64,000 nucleotides of DNA from Bemisia tabaci (Eukaryota > Arthropoda > Insecta > Hemiptera > Aleyrodidae). The notes under the pieces are model-generated. The model saw only the letters and a program-made list of their open reading frames with translations, had not been told where the DNA came from and ran no database searches. Within the stretch, counting starts at the first letter, position 1. Each line of letters starts with the position of its first letter. Positions 1 to 11,884 of the stretch are shown in pieces. The stretch covers positions 65,405,660 to 65,469,659 of the forward strand of contig NC_092793.1 in NCBI RefSeq assembly GCF_918797505.1, in the 5' to 3' direction. Made by a program: the position numbers and the translations under genes.

Positions 1-29
1 AATCAAAATGAGATCTGCTCAAATTAAGA

Positions 30-125
30 GGCTTGGTTCTTGATTTAAGCTTAAATCTGATTGAATCAAGAGTATTTTTTCTTGTCGATGTTTGTAAGAG
101 TCTGGACTCTAGATCCAATGTGTTT
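30..125 (+). mobile_element. Fragment of a Tc1/mariner-like MITE
   Basis: Resembles the right arm of the complete MITE at 40312..40549: both share a stretch reading AAGAGTATTTTTTCTTGTC followed by AAGAGTCTGGACTCTAGATC. Only one arm is present. Confidence 0.5.
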
Positions 126-1189
126 TTTTTCTTTCTTTTCTTCTAGTGCTTCAAATTGAGGTGCTGGATGTAGAGAGGGCATTCCTTGGATGCGGAATCT
201 CCGCTAACGTTTCATCCATTATAACGGGGGCAAATTTATGGAACTGGTTGAAACTTTTACTGCATTTTAATCATAGTTGTGCAGTGCTGAAACTGAAAAA
301 GCTCAGAAATTTCACTCAATAGTTTCCTCTCTGTAATATAAATTAGCAGTGGAGATTCTGAAACACCGCAACGAAGAAATGCTCTTTCCGTAGTCAACGC
401 TTCGGTTGATTTACACTTGAGCATCTGCTGGAAATTTCACGATAGCTGGAGGATTTATCGGAACGAGAGTAAACCTGGATGGAGCTGACTGGAAGAACAC
501 GGGAGAGCGATGCCACATCGGGGGGAGGTGCGAGGACGGCGAGGTGCGAGGACTGCGAGGTGTGATTCGCGAGGATCTCGGCTCAGACAACAGACATCCA
601 GACGCGAGATGAGGGTCTCGGTGTTGACTCTTGATGTTGGTGTTGGATACCGTTGGGTTCCGTTCCGAGATTGAGATTCCGAGCACCGTGCGGAGGTGGA
701 TGCGAGAGGGAGCACCTGCCCCCCTTCCTTTAAACCTTCCTCCCTGCCGCCCCCCCCCCCCCCAGTATCACGTTACCCGACTTTCAACCGGGGTTGCCGA
801 ATAAATCCCTCGACGTTTACTCAAAATAATTGATCCCATTCATCGTCCATCGCCAGATGAAACTTATCTTTCATACCGTTGAATTAATCAGTTCGAGTTC
901 CGGCCGAGGACCAAGTTCAAAGCGGGAACCGATTCACATCAAGATGAAACCGAGAGGAGATTACAAGTTATTACCTCCTCTTCCCGTAAAATTCGGGGTT
1001 GAAAATACGCAATTCTAAGTCTATTTCCAATCGACAATGAATTTCTTCAGGGCGCAAAATTACTGATAAGTCGTTGCTCCCCGGCTCTCCCGCAAATACG
1101 CTTTGGTTTCTTTCTGTATAATTCAGTTCTTTTAAACAGAAAAAAACTTCAAAGCCCCTTTCAGTCGAAATTTCAAAAAGGTACTTCCT
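126..1189. other. Non-coding stretch
   Basis: I see no supportable gene here. It contains a run of about 14 C at 752..765 and two long minus-strand open frames without recognisable protein features. Confidence 0.4.
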
Positions 1190-2010
1190 CGCACGGAGGT
1201 TGAATAGTTGCATCATTTAAAAACCCCATCTACAGTGTAGCAGCGTAGATTAGCGGTAAATACAGTTGCTTGAGATGACTCAAATGATGCGGAGAAGAAA
1301 GACGGCACATACATATAAGAAACGCCTTCAATGTGAAAAGATACTTCCTAGCCTGACCGCGGAGGCCGAATAGTTGCATCATTTGAAAATTCCATCCACG
1401 CCGTAGGTTAAATGACTCAGATGCTTTGCTGAAGAGGGACGGCATATAAGAAAGGCCTTCACTGTGAAAATATACTTCCTAGCGTGGCCACGGAGGCCGA
1501 ATAGTTGCATCATTTGAAAACCCAATCAGCAGTGTAGCAGCGTGAATTAATGAGTAAATTAGATTGCTGCAAATAATTCCTTGATAAACCGTGACGACGC
1601 ATACGAAACGCCTTCACTGTGAAAAGATACTTCCTAGTGTGGCCGCGGAGGCCGAATAGTTGCATTGCTGCGAATGATTCTTTGATAAAGCGTGACGATG
1701 CATGAGAAACGCCTTCACCGTGAAAAGATACTTCCTAGCGTGGTCGCGGAGGCCAATTAGTTGCATCACGAGTGAATGCAATTGCTGCGAATGATTCTTT
1801 AATAAAGCGTGATGACGCATAAGAAACGCCTTTACTGTGAAAAGATACTACCAAGCGTGGTCGCGGAGGCCGAATAGTTGTATCATGAGTGAATGCAATT
1901 GCTGCGAATGATTCTTTAATAAAGCGTGATGACGCATAAGAAACGCCTTCACTGTGAAAAGATACTACCTAGTGTGGCCGCGGAGGCCGAATGGTTGCAT
2001 TATTTGAAAC
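1190..2010. repeat. Tandem array of about 100-160 bp units
   Basis: Seven successive blocks contain variants of GCGGAGGCCGAATAGTTGCAT (near 1194, 1360, 1487, 1645, 1747, 1862 and 1979), each after a variant of AAACGCCTTCACTGTGAAAA. Spacing ranges from about 100 to 165 bases because the segment between blocks varies. Small minus-strand open frames in the array are a by-product of the repetition. Confidence 0.8.
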
Positions 2011-2473
2011 TCGATCAACAGATAAGTAGCAAGTAGATTACCGAGTAATACAGTAGCCTTTTCATTGTCGTTTCATCAGAGCATACTGCTTCACACGCGC
2101 TTGCGGAACTCAAAAATTATGCCAACAATACAGATCTGTAACCTTGTTACGACGAGCGAGATTCACGGATACTTCTGACCATCTTCCCTATGAAAGGTCC
2201 GTGGTCACTTTGTTATCCTGCACCGTTGAAGAAGCGACAGAAAAGCCACCAACTTGACAAAGGTGCGGCGCAGTCGTCCCTTAGCATTTGAGACGTTTGA
2301 CGTGACGTTCACGGAGAGCCGCCCGGCGAGAAGAAGCCTGGATGATTTGCCGCTCTCGATTTTTGAAAACTGATACCTTGTCCACGCGCCGACGACGCCG
2401 GGTGGTTTTCAAACTTTTAACGACTGAATCGTGAAGATGCACGAAGATCGTCTCGCAAAACTTCACATTCTGA

Positions 2474-2515
2474 CAAGGAAGAAGGAAGGACGGACGGCCT
2501 GTCCTTCTTCCTTCA
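2474..2515. repeat. Short hairpin
   Basis: AAGGAAGAAGGAAGGAC is followed after a few bases by its near reverse complement GTCCTTCTTCCTTC. Function unknown. Confidence 0.5.
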
Positions 2516-2760
2516 CAAGCCGCCCGTGACGAGAAGCGAATCGAACTACCTATACTTCATTTTTGACAGAAAAAACTGCTGAGACTTGATATTTCTCATA
2601 ATTTTAAGGAGAAAACATGAATGGGCCGCTGGAAAAAGGCCTGAAGTAGCAGAAAATGTCAAATGTTTTGTTTTCAAAATCTTAAATAGAAAACAATGCA
2701 CACAACGGGACATGAAGGATATTTCCATTTAAATCTTTAAGTTCCGTTATCGGAATAATC

Positions 2761-3242
2761 GTTTTGCATAGTTCATATTATTTTGTTTCCATTTCTAACC
2801 ACTTCTTTAATTATAATCCTCCTGTAAAAACCACCCATTTGCTAAATACAGTTCTAGCTGGAGCGCACTTCAGCTATGCATTCACCACCGCAAAAATGTT
2901 AACGGAAATCGACACGCCCAGCGTGCATGAAGGCTATTTCAATTCCAATCTTCCGTCGCATTTCTAAGGCGCAAAGATACAACTATTCGAACTCTCCGGA
3001 ATGCGTGAGGTATCACGCCGCATTTGAAGGCGTTTTCAAAACAGCCAAGTTCCGATACCCGGATTACCGTTTTGCATAGTTCATATTCTTTTGTTATATT
3101 CCGTACCACTCGTTTAATTTTATTCCTCGTAGAAAAACCATCCATTTGCTAAATACAGTTCTAGCTAGAGCGCACTTCAGCTATGCATTCACCAGCGCAA
3201 AAATGTCAAAGGAAATCGACACGCCCAGCGTGCACGAAGGCA
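2761..3242. repeat. Diverged direct duplication, copies 308 bp apart
   Basis: 2761..2934 and 3069..3242 align over about 174 bases, both starting GTTTTGCATAGTTCATATT and both containing GCGCACTTCAGCTATGCATT and CACGCCCAGCGTGCA. Differences are scattered, so the duplication is old. A hAT-like element begins right at the end of the second copy. Confidence 0.75.
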
Positions 3243-3946
3243 GGCCCGCCACAAGGGGAGAATACTGGGTCCCTGGCACCGGGGCCCGGGCCCCGCAGGG
3301 GACCCGTGTTACCCGTGAAAAACCACTACGAATTCACATGCAACCCTTGTTTCGTAAGAAAAGGTGAAAAATTTACCCTAAAAATTTCGCAAAAGGTGAA
3401 TAGATTTTCAGAAACACGCTGGGGCACTGTAGAATTCTTCTTAAATTTTCAAAGAAGTATACTTCGTGGAAAATTTCTATCTATTTTCAAGATTTTCAGT
3501 ACAGAGGGATATTTTTAGTAACTGCGTTTCATTTTCTTCCGTCGTCAGATGCTAAGAGTCTCCAGTCTGGGCATCCTCGACTTCAATGGCTCATGGCTCA
3601 ACTCCCTTCCCATGGACAAACGAAGGGAGAGTCCAGGGGGGCCTGGCCCTCTTAGAACTGAAAATAGTATCATATGCCGCCCCCTCCCCCCAAAAAAATA
3701 AAAATTTTTCAGATGTTTTGAATGCAACAATTTGCAAGTATTTTGTGCTGAAAGTAGAAAAAAAAAACATAATTATTCCGCAGAAATTGATGGAAGAATT
3801 CTTTATGGAAGCTTCAAAATGCGTCCGATTAGTCGCATAAATTCTAAAATTTCTCGGGGGGTGCCCCTCGGACCCCCCCCCCTCCGTGCTTGGAGCCCGG
3901 ACCTTAAAAGTGGTACCAGGACCCGAGATGGGATGTAGCGGACCTG
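3241..3946 (+). mobile_element. hAT-like non-autonomous element, family related to 32530..33185
   Basis: Starts CAGGCCCGCCACA and ends GTAGCGGACCTG, imperfect inverted termini. Its interior matches the complete element at 32530..33185 read in the opposite direction. Flanks show no clean 8-bp duplication here, so the boundaries rest on the other copy. Confidence 0.65.
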
Positions 3947-6081
3947 ACGGGAAGTTTTGAAATCAACATCTGAACGAGATATTGACAAGCCATTCATACA
4001 CAGAGCAATTAGAGGGTCGATTCTACAAATGACGTTATTTGCAGTTTTGCCATTTGACCCATGTTTTTTGAAAAAACTTACATTTTGCTCTGGAGTTGAT
4101 TTTAAGACATCCCGTTGTGCGATTCGTTTTATTTGTAAAATTTTGAAGAGAAACCAAGTAGCGTTGTGCTGTCATTTTATACCTTGACTAAAGGCCCATT
4201 CTTCTCTTTCAGTTCAAAATACGATTGGCCTATCTGAACGTTTTAGATGGGGAGTCTGGATGTGAAATTTTAGATCGGAGTTCGCAGTTCTCCTCGATTT
4301 TTTCTAGTTATGTTGAAATCGGCTAAAGGGAAATCTTCATAATAATTACTGAGCGGGAGTGAGCAAATATCGAGATATCGGACAAATTCTACTAAAATAC
4401 TTGTTACGTACTTTTCTGACCCAAAGAATCGATTCCTTCAATATTCGTACTTAGTCCTGGGACACCCTGAAAACGTGGATAAGTAAGGGCGGCAATGGTG
4501 CTTTGAAAATTTGATGGAAGAAAACGAAACGGGAGACGTTCTAAAATTGAAATGAGTTTCAGTCTGGGCTTCCATGGTCAGAGGTCTGGGATTTGCAAAC
4601 GCCAAGCAATTATTTCCACGAAAGAGTGCTCCCCCGGGCAACGGCGGTCACCGGTTCATTTGACGCAGACTCTCCTGATATGACGTCACCGACACGTGCA
4701 CACCCCAGAAACAAACGAGCCGGATTTTTTACGACCGGCAGAGGGAATGTGAGCGTAAACAATTTCATCTTGACGGGGATCTTCCGAACCGCCTGTTTCA
4801 TGTTCATAACCCGACGGACTCTTTCAGGCTTCATCGCAAATCATGCGGCGCGGCGTCGAAAATAAAATTTTGGCGTTGTAATTACACTAAAATCTTGCAA
4901 TGATCTTTCATCTTGCATGAAACCCCAAAATTTAAACAGTTTTCTAAAGTACTCACAAAAAAAATATTGAATAACCGACAAATTCGTCTTCGAATTTCAA
5001 ACATGGGTATGCTTTTGTGAACACAGAGGTAGCACGATCTGCGCAACATTGTAATGCTAAAAGTTCTTCATTACAAATGCAGTTTCGTTAATATGAAGTT
5101 AATGGTATGAGTTAATTGGCCTACATGTATTATCGTTACAATTCAGCGATAAGTGGCTGAACGCCCGCTCAGCAGTCAGCAGATCAATTCGAACTTCACT
5201 GCTCACAAAAAGAGCTAATTAGACACTAATGAAATTCAAAATACATACTTACGTTGCGATCATAAACATCAAAGAGACTATAGTATTTTTTTTACTCGAA
5301 AAAATCATGCTGTTTCCTACTTTTTCATTGTAAGAGCATTTAATTTTTTTTCTATTTCATCAAAAAAGTTAATCGTGCGAGACATTTTTGATAGGTCCAC
5401 AGAAGCAACGGAAAAAATCCGATTTCTAGTTCAATTTTTTACAATTCCTAATAGGCAATTCCTCATTTTATACCCTGATTGAACGTGGGTCCTGATTTTT
5501 CTCCCCAGTTCCTAAGTTTATCCTGAGGTGCTTACTTGCTGCTCTTGCTAGACCGTTGCAGTTTTTTGGGGGATTCTAACGCGCTGTATGACAATACATT
5601 CAATTCAAATTCAGTTAAAAATTTGAGAGGGAAAAAGGGGGCATTTATGCCGGTAAAAACCATTATCGAAGAGGTGCGAAGTCTAAAAAGAACGCGTTTA
5701 CAATGACTCGGTCTTAAAATTGGGCGATTGGGGCTGTACATATCCACATACTGTGCGTAAGCTATGAGGTGGCACCGTTCCGTAAGCGATGTTCACTTTC
5801 CAAGAGATTCCGTTCAGAAAACTTTCGGCAGGAACAGACAAGTGGGAGACTTTCGATGGAAGCACTTGGTTGAGATACTCGAATCACGAGCACCGATACT
5901 TAACATCTTGGTTTCTTTCAAAGCGATAAGCAAGGGATCAATACTTATAATATGTGATATCGAGCAGATCTGCTTCAGAGTCTCTCGATGAGCCTTTCTG
6001 CCTTTTTTCGCAACTCGCGCTCCAACGCGCTAAATTCGTCGAATGCCTGAGTTTCACACCAAGTGTTCGTCGAGTAAGAAG
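3947..6081. other. Non-coding stretch without recognised features
   Basis: No coding exon, RNA gene or bounded element could be supported; the short open frames show no protein signature. Confidence 0.35.
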
Positions 6082-6330
6082 GAGCCTACGTTGCCTTCCT
6101 GAGGAAAACGCCTTGTGAACCTTCAAATTCAGATACCTATAGTCCAAACTTGGAATAAAAAAAGAATTTTTGGGGAAACTTGTGAATATTTGTCTTTCAA
6201 TTCTTCACACAATTTTATTCGAAATTTAATCTAAAGTAGGTAATTGAAAATTAAAAAAAAAAATTATGGCTTCCTTTAAAAGTAGGTACACGTTTTATCG
6301 GAGGAAACTTGGCAGAAAACGAAGAATTCG
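6082..6330. mobile_element. Degenerate MITE of the AAGAACGCCGTATGAAC family
   Basis: Left end GAGGAAAACGCCTTGTGAACC and right part GTTTTATCGGAGGAAACTTGG are diverged versions of the termini of the copies at 30197..30448 and 34966..35221. Confidence 0.45.
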
Positions 6331-6432
6331 TTCGATAAAATTTATAGTTCGGAGTGCTCGGACGCTACTAGGTCCAATTTACAAGTTCAAAACTTCACTC
6401 TGCTACTGCTCGCGTGAGCGCATTAAGTAAGC

Positions 6433-7283
6433 CAGGGCCGGATTTAGGGGGTGGCCACATGGGCCGCGGCCCATCGCGGCAAATTTAGGGCGCGGCAAAT
6501 TCTGCAATTTTTTAAAATATAGGTAAAAAAAAATCGGATTCAGAAAACTAGAAAAGGCGACAAAATCTTTCATCTCTAGAGGTTATAGTAATGTCTAATG
6601 TTGTCGTCTTTCGGTGATACAAGAGACAGCACCTTTAATTAGTCGAATTAAGGGAGAAACCGAACACGCAATTTGACCTGGAGCGTCGCGGCGCCGAGAG
6701 CAATGATGACGAAGACTCAGAGATGAAAAGAAGAAACCCTCGGCACTGCGGTCGGCATGTAACACATATTAGCGCCTACAAGACTACATGAATACTTCAC
6801 GAATTGCGTCAAACGCAGTGCGGTCAGCAGCCGTCGCGTCGGCGTGAAACGCATAGCGCCTACAAGACTGCATGAATACTTTACGCATTGCATCAAACAC
6901 AGTGCGGTCAGCGTGAAACACATAGCGCCTACAGGACTGCATGAATACTTCACGCATTGCGTCAAACACAGTGCGTTCAGCGTGTCGCGGCGGCGGAGGT
7001 TAACATGATTAAATCACATTTATGTTTATTCTTTCATAATTTTTTCGTTCATTTCTTATAAATGGAAGGCCTTATCCACATAGAGATAAGTATACGAAAC
7101 TTAACTTTCACGCTAAGTTCCGTGAAATTTTGCTAGTGCTGACACGGCTTTCACAAATGATGTGCCCAACACGAGTAAACGCGTCTTATGCACCCCCACC
7201 CCTCCGGCACGTTCACTTGATGGTTTTTATTGATGCTTCAAAACGAATGAAAAGGGGGCGGCAAGTAGGTAAATCCGGTCCTG
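6433..7283 (+). mobile_element. hAT-like non-autonomous element with internal direct repeats, copy 1
   Basis: Termini CAGGGCCGGATTTA and TAAATCCGGTCCTG are inverted repeats. Flanking 8-bp sequences AAGTAAGC (6425..6432) and AAGGAAGC (7284..7291) match at 7 of 8 positions, as expected of a hAT target-site duplication. Inside are three units beginning GCGCCTAC at 6772, 6856 and 6925. No transposase is encoded; the minus-strand open frames across the repeats arise because 69 is divisible by 3. Confidence 0.85.
6772..6990. repeat. Internal 69-bp direct repeats of the hAT-like element, copy 1
   Basis: Units start at 6772, 6856 and 6925 with GCGCCTACA and contain a variant of GAATACTTCACGCATTGCG. 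The first interval is 84 because of a 15-base insertion; the second is 69. Confidence 0.85.
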
Positions 7284-7984
7284 AAGGAAGCGCCTTCATT
7301 TTTATGTACTTGCAACACGGAAAACCAGAAATTACGAATAGTTGCATCAAAGCGTTGTCGCGGCATGTTTCGCTTGCGAACTAAGATTTATGAATGAACT
7401 ATTGCATGCGTTTCAGAGGTCTATTCCCGAACCCAAAACAATATATAATATAATTTCCCTACTGTCATTCTTCTTCGTACAAATATGAATGTACAAATAA
7501 TTGTGCCCGAAGTAACCGACTTATACTTCGATATTTAAATGGCTTGCTCCGAAAGCCGTCAACGTTTCGGTTTTCTTAAGAAATTAGCTCTCAGGATATA
7601 AAGTTCTCAACGAGGAAGACATAACGTCTTTCAATGCTACCAATAAGAATGAATATAGGAGCGTGGCTTTCCTATGACACACTTGAAGTGTGACACTTCT
7701 GATAGCGTCCAGTAAACTGTAATATTGGGGACGGGCTCAAACGCACATGCTTGGCCTATAACCATGCTTCACGATTCTCACAAAGAGAGGATGGTAAAAG
7801 CAAAAGCCGAATACGGCGTAAGAATAGCGAGACTGGCTAGTTTGATTATAGGAGCCGGATATAGGTGAAGGTCTCTACTTGATTAATCCTCTAATTTATC
7901 TTCTACGACTCAGTCAAGACGCAGCGAGTCCCGTGCCACGGCTCCATCGCGCCTGAGGCTCCCACCCGCACCCCTTTACCGTGG

Positions 7985-8236
7985 TGCCGTCCTAAGGAAG
8001 AACGCCGTATGAACCTTCAGGCGCTGCCAAATTTCCTTTGATAAAACGCTGATTTTCTAGATAACTTATAAATATTTTCGCTCCAATGTTTCAGATAATT
8101 TCGTTCGTACTTTCACCTAAAGTTCCTGAAAATTTCAAGGAAAAATATTCATAACTTTCTTCAAAAATAAACATTTTATTAAGGAAAATTTGGCAACTCT
8201 AGAATGTTCATACGGCGTTCTTCCTCAGCAAGGCAG
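7985..8236. mobile_element. MITE, AAGAACGCCGTATGAAC family
   Basis: About 250 bp with inverted termini: left TGCCGTCCTAAGGAAGAACG, right CGTTCTTCCTCAGCAAGGCA. The interior matches 30197..30448. No coding capacity. Confidence 0.8.
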
Positions 8237-8552
8237 CGTGGTTTGCCGTCTTACCAGCTTGCCCAGCCCAACTACCGGAAGAACTCTCCAGTAGTACACA
8301 CGGAGGCTCAGAGAAATACATTCTTCATGAGCCTCAAGCTAGGCCAGGAGCAGAATCAACGTTTTCTTCGCAAGTGCCCCGGTTGATCCCTTACAAAACT
8401 TTTTCTCCATTATTTTAGGTTTACAGGTAGAACGATTACACAATTGACCCCAATGAAATCGGATTGCATGGTCTCAAAACCCGTTTGCCCCCCCGCCCCC
8501 CTTCATGAGAAATAAAAGGTGGAATGTGACTTTAGGGGTTGGGGTTTCCTTC

Positions 8553-8937
8553 GGCCTTGTCCACACGAGCGCGGTTCGCGGAACTTATTTCGAGGAACTT
8601 GTTCCTGGAACAATAGTTTTTAGCTGAGCTAAAAACTTATTCCTCCAAAACCCGGAACTTCCCCCGTACTCCGAGCTTCTACATATGTTTCTTTTGATGT
8701 GAAATTGTTTGTTTTTGTTTTTTACGTCCTTTATATGCGTCTTGACATTTATTTTTGTTACTTTGGCGGCCGTATTATAATCTATTATTTTGCAATAATT
8801 GTATAGTTTTATTGAAGTTCCGGTTCCAGTTCGGACGAACCCGTGTGGACAGCATGCCTCGTTTTAAGGAATAAGTTCCGGGAACTGAGCAAGTTCGAGG
8901 AATAAGTTCCGCGAACTGCGCTCGTGTGGACAAGGCC
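8553..8937. mobile_element. MITE with GGCCTTGTCCACACGAGCGC termini
   Basis: The left end GGCCTTGTCCACACGAGCGC and the right end CTCGTGTGGACAAGGCC are inverted. Subterminal parts repeat variants of GGAACTTATT and AATAAGTTCC. TTC occurs on both sides, a possible 3-bp target-site duplication (Harbinger-like); this class call is tentative. Confidence 0.75.
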
Positions 8938-9752
8938 TTCAAAATTTTGAAATTATTCCAGCAAATTCTGAAGTTCAAAAAATTTTACCCCAGATCAATA
9001 GCAAGAAATCCAAGATCGGCCCACTCCTGTTCAAAATGCAAACTCCTGAAGGTGGGAGACAGGGCAGAGCCCTACCCAAAAATTAAATATCGCTAAATTG
9101 ATGCAGGAACAAGATGTTTTTTTAGGTACTTGATCACCAGGAATCCGACTTTGACATCCCCTCAAACATTTCCTCATGTAATTCAAGGGGTCGGTAATTT
9201 TTTACATTTTCCAAGTTTAAAGCTTCCCTTAATTACATTGGATAATGTTAATTAGAAATGGCTTCAGAAGTGACGCATTTGGATTCTTGATCGAATACTT
9301 AAGAATACACCATTTTTCTGCGCCTTTGAGTTACTTTAGCAAAAATGGATTTTGAGGAGGGGCAAATGCAGTACTTCCATTGACAAGACACTTTTTTTGA
9401 ATCTTCACAGTATAGGAGGGGGATGGGAAGGAAATGGACTAGTGGAGGTTGAACAGTTGATCTTGAATAGAACATTTTTGGAAAAACTGTTGGTTACACA
9501 ACACTTTTACGAATTTTTCATCATAGGTGGCAGGGATAAGATGTCTACATGCCTTTATTTCAGCGCAAAATGGTTGATGCTCTTCAAGACACCCACTTAA
9601 TGTGGTGTAAGAGCAAGATACAAGTGCTCATATGATACTAAACACAATTTTTGGTTTTTATATTTACAATTAGGTAATCGTTCAGTTTCAAAATACTGTT
9701 TTAGAGATTATTACTTGGTTACAGTTGGAAAGTTCTGAAGAGTAGGACTTAC
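8938..9752. other. EXT1 intron, non-coding
   Basis: Follows the second EXT1 exon on the minus strand. I did not find the next exon, expected to encode a sequence like CLVPRGRRLGSFRFLEAL. Confidence 0.4.
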
Positions 9753-10973
9753 CGATCATAATCTGAGTTGTCTGCGTCGCAGCGTTCATCTTTGTATTCT
9801 TTCCAAGACTGACCGTGTCGACAAGTCGTGACCATTACTACATCACGCTCATTGTGAAGGTGATAAAGAGAATTTCTTGCTTCTGACCCTATACCATAAA
9901 CATACCGTTTTCCTTTGAATGCTAATAAGTATTTTTTCACAACAGGGAAATTGGTTGCTGAGCCAAATCCTGGTTCACCACCTCTTTCTGGATGTTTCTA
10001 AAAACAGAAAAAGAAGACAATAATTAAAAATAAGATCATTGACTAGGAGGACAAAAATTGAAAATACGGCTAAGTTAGTGTAAGAATATTTGTGAACAAT
10101 TACTCGATTTGCTCAGTCTATTTTGACTTAATAAGTTAATAAGTCATTGGGGGCACAGTACCCGAGTCTCTTGATTATGCATGGTCCAGTCTATGGATTG
10201 TTAGAGGGCATCTATTGAGGGCTTTCGGCAAGAGTCGTAGAATAGCCAAAACTGAAAACTTAATTGAAAAAAGTTCACTAACTTACTTTAGGAAACAACG
10301 GGATGGAGACGTCAAATCCAAGGCGAAAACTGGACACAGACATGCTGGCTTTAGCAAGAATGGCTTCTCCTGAGTCGAATCCGAGGTCCTCTTCATTGTA
10401 ATTTGGCCAGGAGCCAGAATATAGGTTGAATATTACATGGTTTCTACCGCCATTCCACAATTTTAAACGTTGAAGGCGAGATGGCACATTTCGTACGTAA
10501 TCAGGAGATAATGGATCACGGTCTAACGTATCAATTGCTAAGATAAACAAGCAGGCTTCACCTGGATTTGCGGTAAAGTATCTAGACTCAACAATTACAT
10601 CTATTAACTTCTGATAACTTGGGCTAGGAGACAAAACCATTTCTCCAAACGACGATTCAGCTGTTGGGTACACATAAACTTTAAAATCAGTCTGGCACTT
10701 AGTGTAGTCAAAACAAGTTTCCATCCTACATTTTTGATTGACAATATTACTATGAGGACCAACAAAAGACATGCCGCTCGTCTTCTTGGTTAAGGGAGAT
10801 AGTTTGAGATCTTTGTCAAAAATTTGATCTGCCCATGAATCTAAATATGATGGTAGTTCTTTAATCATTTCAGCACTGGAGTTGTCGCTTTTTAATCTGT
10901 AGCCTCCAAAGGACCAGTATGCTAGAAATGCAATTGATAGAAGAACTAATAAATATCGCTTCTTGGCTTGCAT
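9753..10973 (-). CDS. EXT1: Exostosin-1 (heparan sulfate co-polymerase), first two coding exons, partial
   Basis: Exon 1 is 10973..10287 (229 codons, ending CCTAAA before GTAAGT). Exon 2 is 9997..9753, entered in phase 0 after TTTTTAG and left in phase 2 before GTAAGT; together they encode about 310 residues. The protein starts MQAKKRY, the same start as vertebrate EXT1, followed by a hydrophobic signal anchor at about residues 8-25, as expected of a type II Golgi glycosyltransferase. Family hallmarks include CRMETCFDYTKC, FKVYVYP, ACLFILAIDTLDRDPLSP, NHVIFNLYSGSWPNY and FDVSIPLFPK in exon 1, and KKYLLAFKGKRY and CDADNSDYDR in exon 2. EXT1 works with EXT2 to elongate heparan sulfate chains (Drosophila tout-velu). 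The family is usually about 700-750 residues, so the second half of the exostosin domain and the C-terminal glycosyltransferase domain are missing. I did not recognise a next exon in 1..9752; it probably lies beyond the left edge across a long intron. Confidence 0.95.
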
Positions 10974-11592
10974 TCTTAATCAGGCTTTTATTTACTCAGG
11001 CATTTTTAATTCTAGATTCCATTCCCACAATATTCGTGGGAGAGGGACTGAGCCATGAACACATGCATTCGTGGGACACTTGCAGTGATAATAAAACTTA
11101 ATCAGGTCCGAAACGGCGTTTCGTGAAGTTTGCAGTTCTGCATTTTCGTGATAAAAATTAGTATGTACACCATGACTTTTCTCAACTTCGAAAGAGAGAA
11201 ACCGGCGCTCGCGATTCACTATTTACACGGAAACTTAACATGGTTATGGCTTTGATTTTATGGCTATTTCGATCGAAACATACTCAATTTAAGCACCGCA
11301 CTATACACATAAATATCACAGGAGATGATAAAATTATGACTTTGTCCATGCACTTTGTTTGAAAATAATCATTACGACCGCAAACATCACAGTCGCGGAC
11401 CCGCGCGGCTGCGGCTGCTGATCATCGATCACTGATGAGATGAGAACGTGGTGCTGGTTCTTCTGCCATTTTGAAATTTTCAGTGACGTCACTTTGTATC
11501 AACAGTATTGACCAATGAAAAAGGGAGCACCATTGCGCTGGTTGGCTACAGAATTGCACCCTCTCCCCCCCCCCTTTCCCACCACCACTACT
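10974..11592 (-). promoter_or_regulatory. EXT1 upstream / 5' region
   Basis: Lies between the EXT1 start codon and a hAT-like MITE. It includes a GC-rich patch at about 11390..11420 that contrasts with the AT-rich surroundings and may mark the promoter. No TATA box or start site could be fixed. Confidence 0.3.
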
Positions 11593-11884
11593 CAGGGTGG
11601 CAAAATTTCTTGAAAAATAAAATCTTGAAATTTCACGTGTAAGATTTCATGAAATTTCAGAAATTTATGTAAGATTTCAAAAAATACCAGTTCCCTTTCA
11701 TGTTTCGCAAAAATGTAAAAAGTGTGACTTTTTTCTATTTTCGTGTATTTGAGTGCGGGGTGCATACTCTTACCCCTAAAAAATATGAAAATATTTCACA
11801 GCCTCGTAAAATTTCATGAAATATTTCAATATTGCACTGAAATTTTCAATCTTTCATGTCTTCCTTACGTTTCATGCCACTCTG
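11593..11884. mobile_element. hAT-like MITE upstream of EXT1
   Basis: 292 bp, left end CAGGGTGGCA and right end TGCCACTCTG inverted. The flanking 8-mers CCACTACT and ACTCTACT agree at 6 of 8 positions. The interior is made of many short variants of TTTCATGAAATTTC. Confidence 0.65.

Noticed and set aside
10992..11219. Minus-strand open frame upstream of the EXT1 start
   Set aside because: It lies in the EXT1 5' region, ends before the conserved MQAKKRY start and shows no motif.
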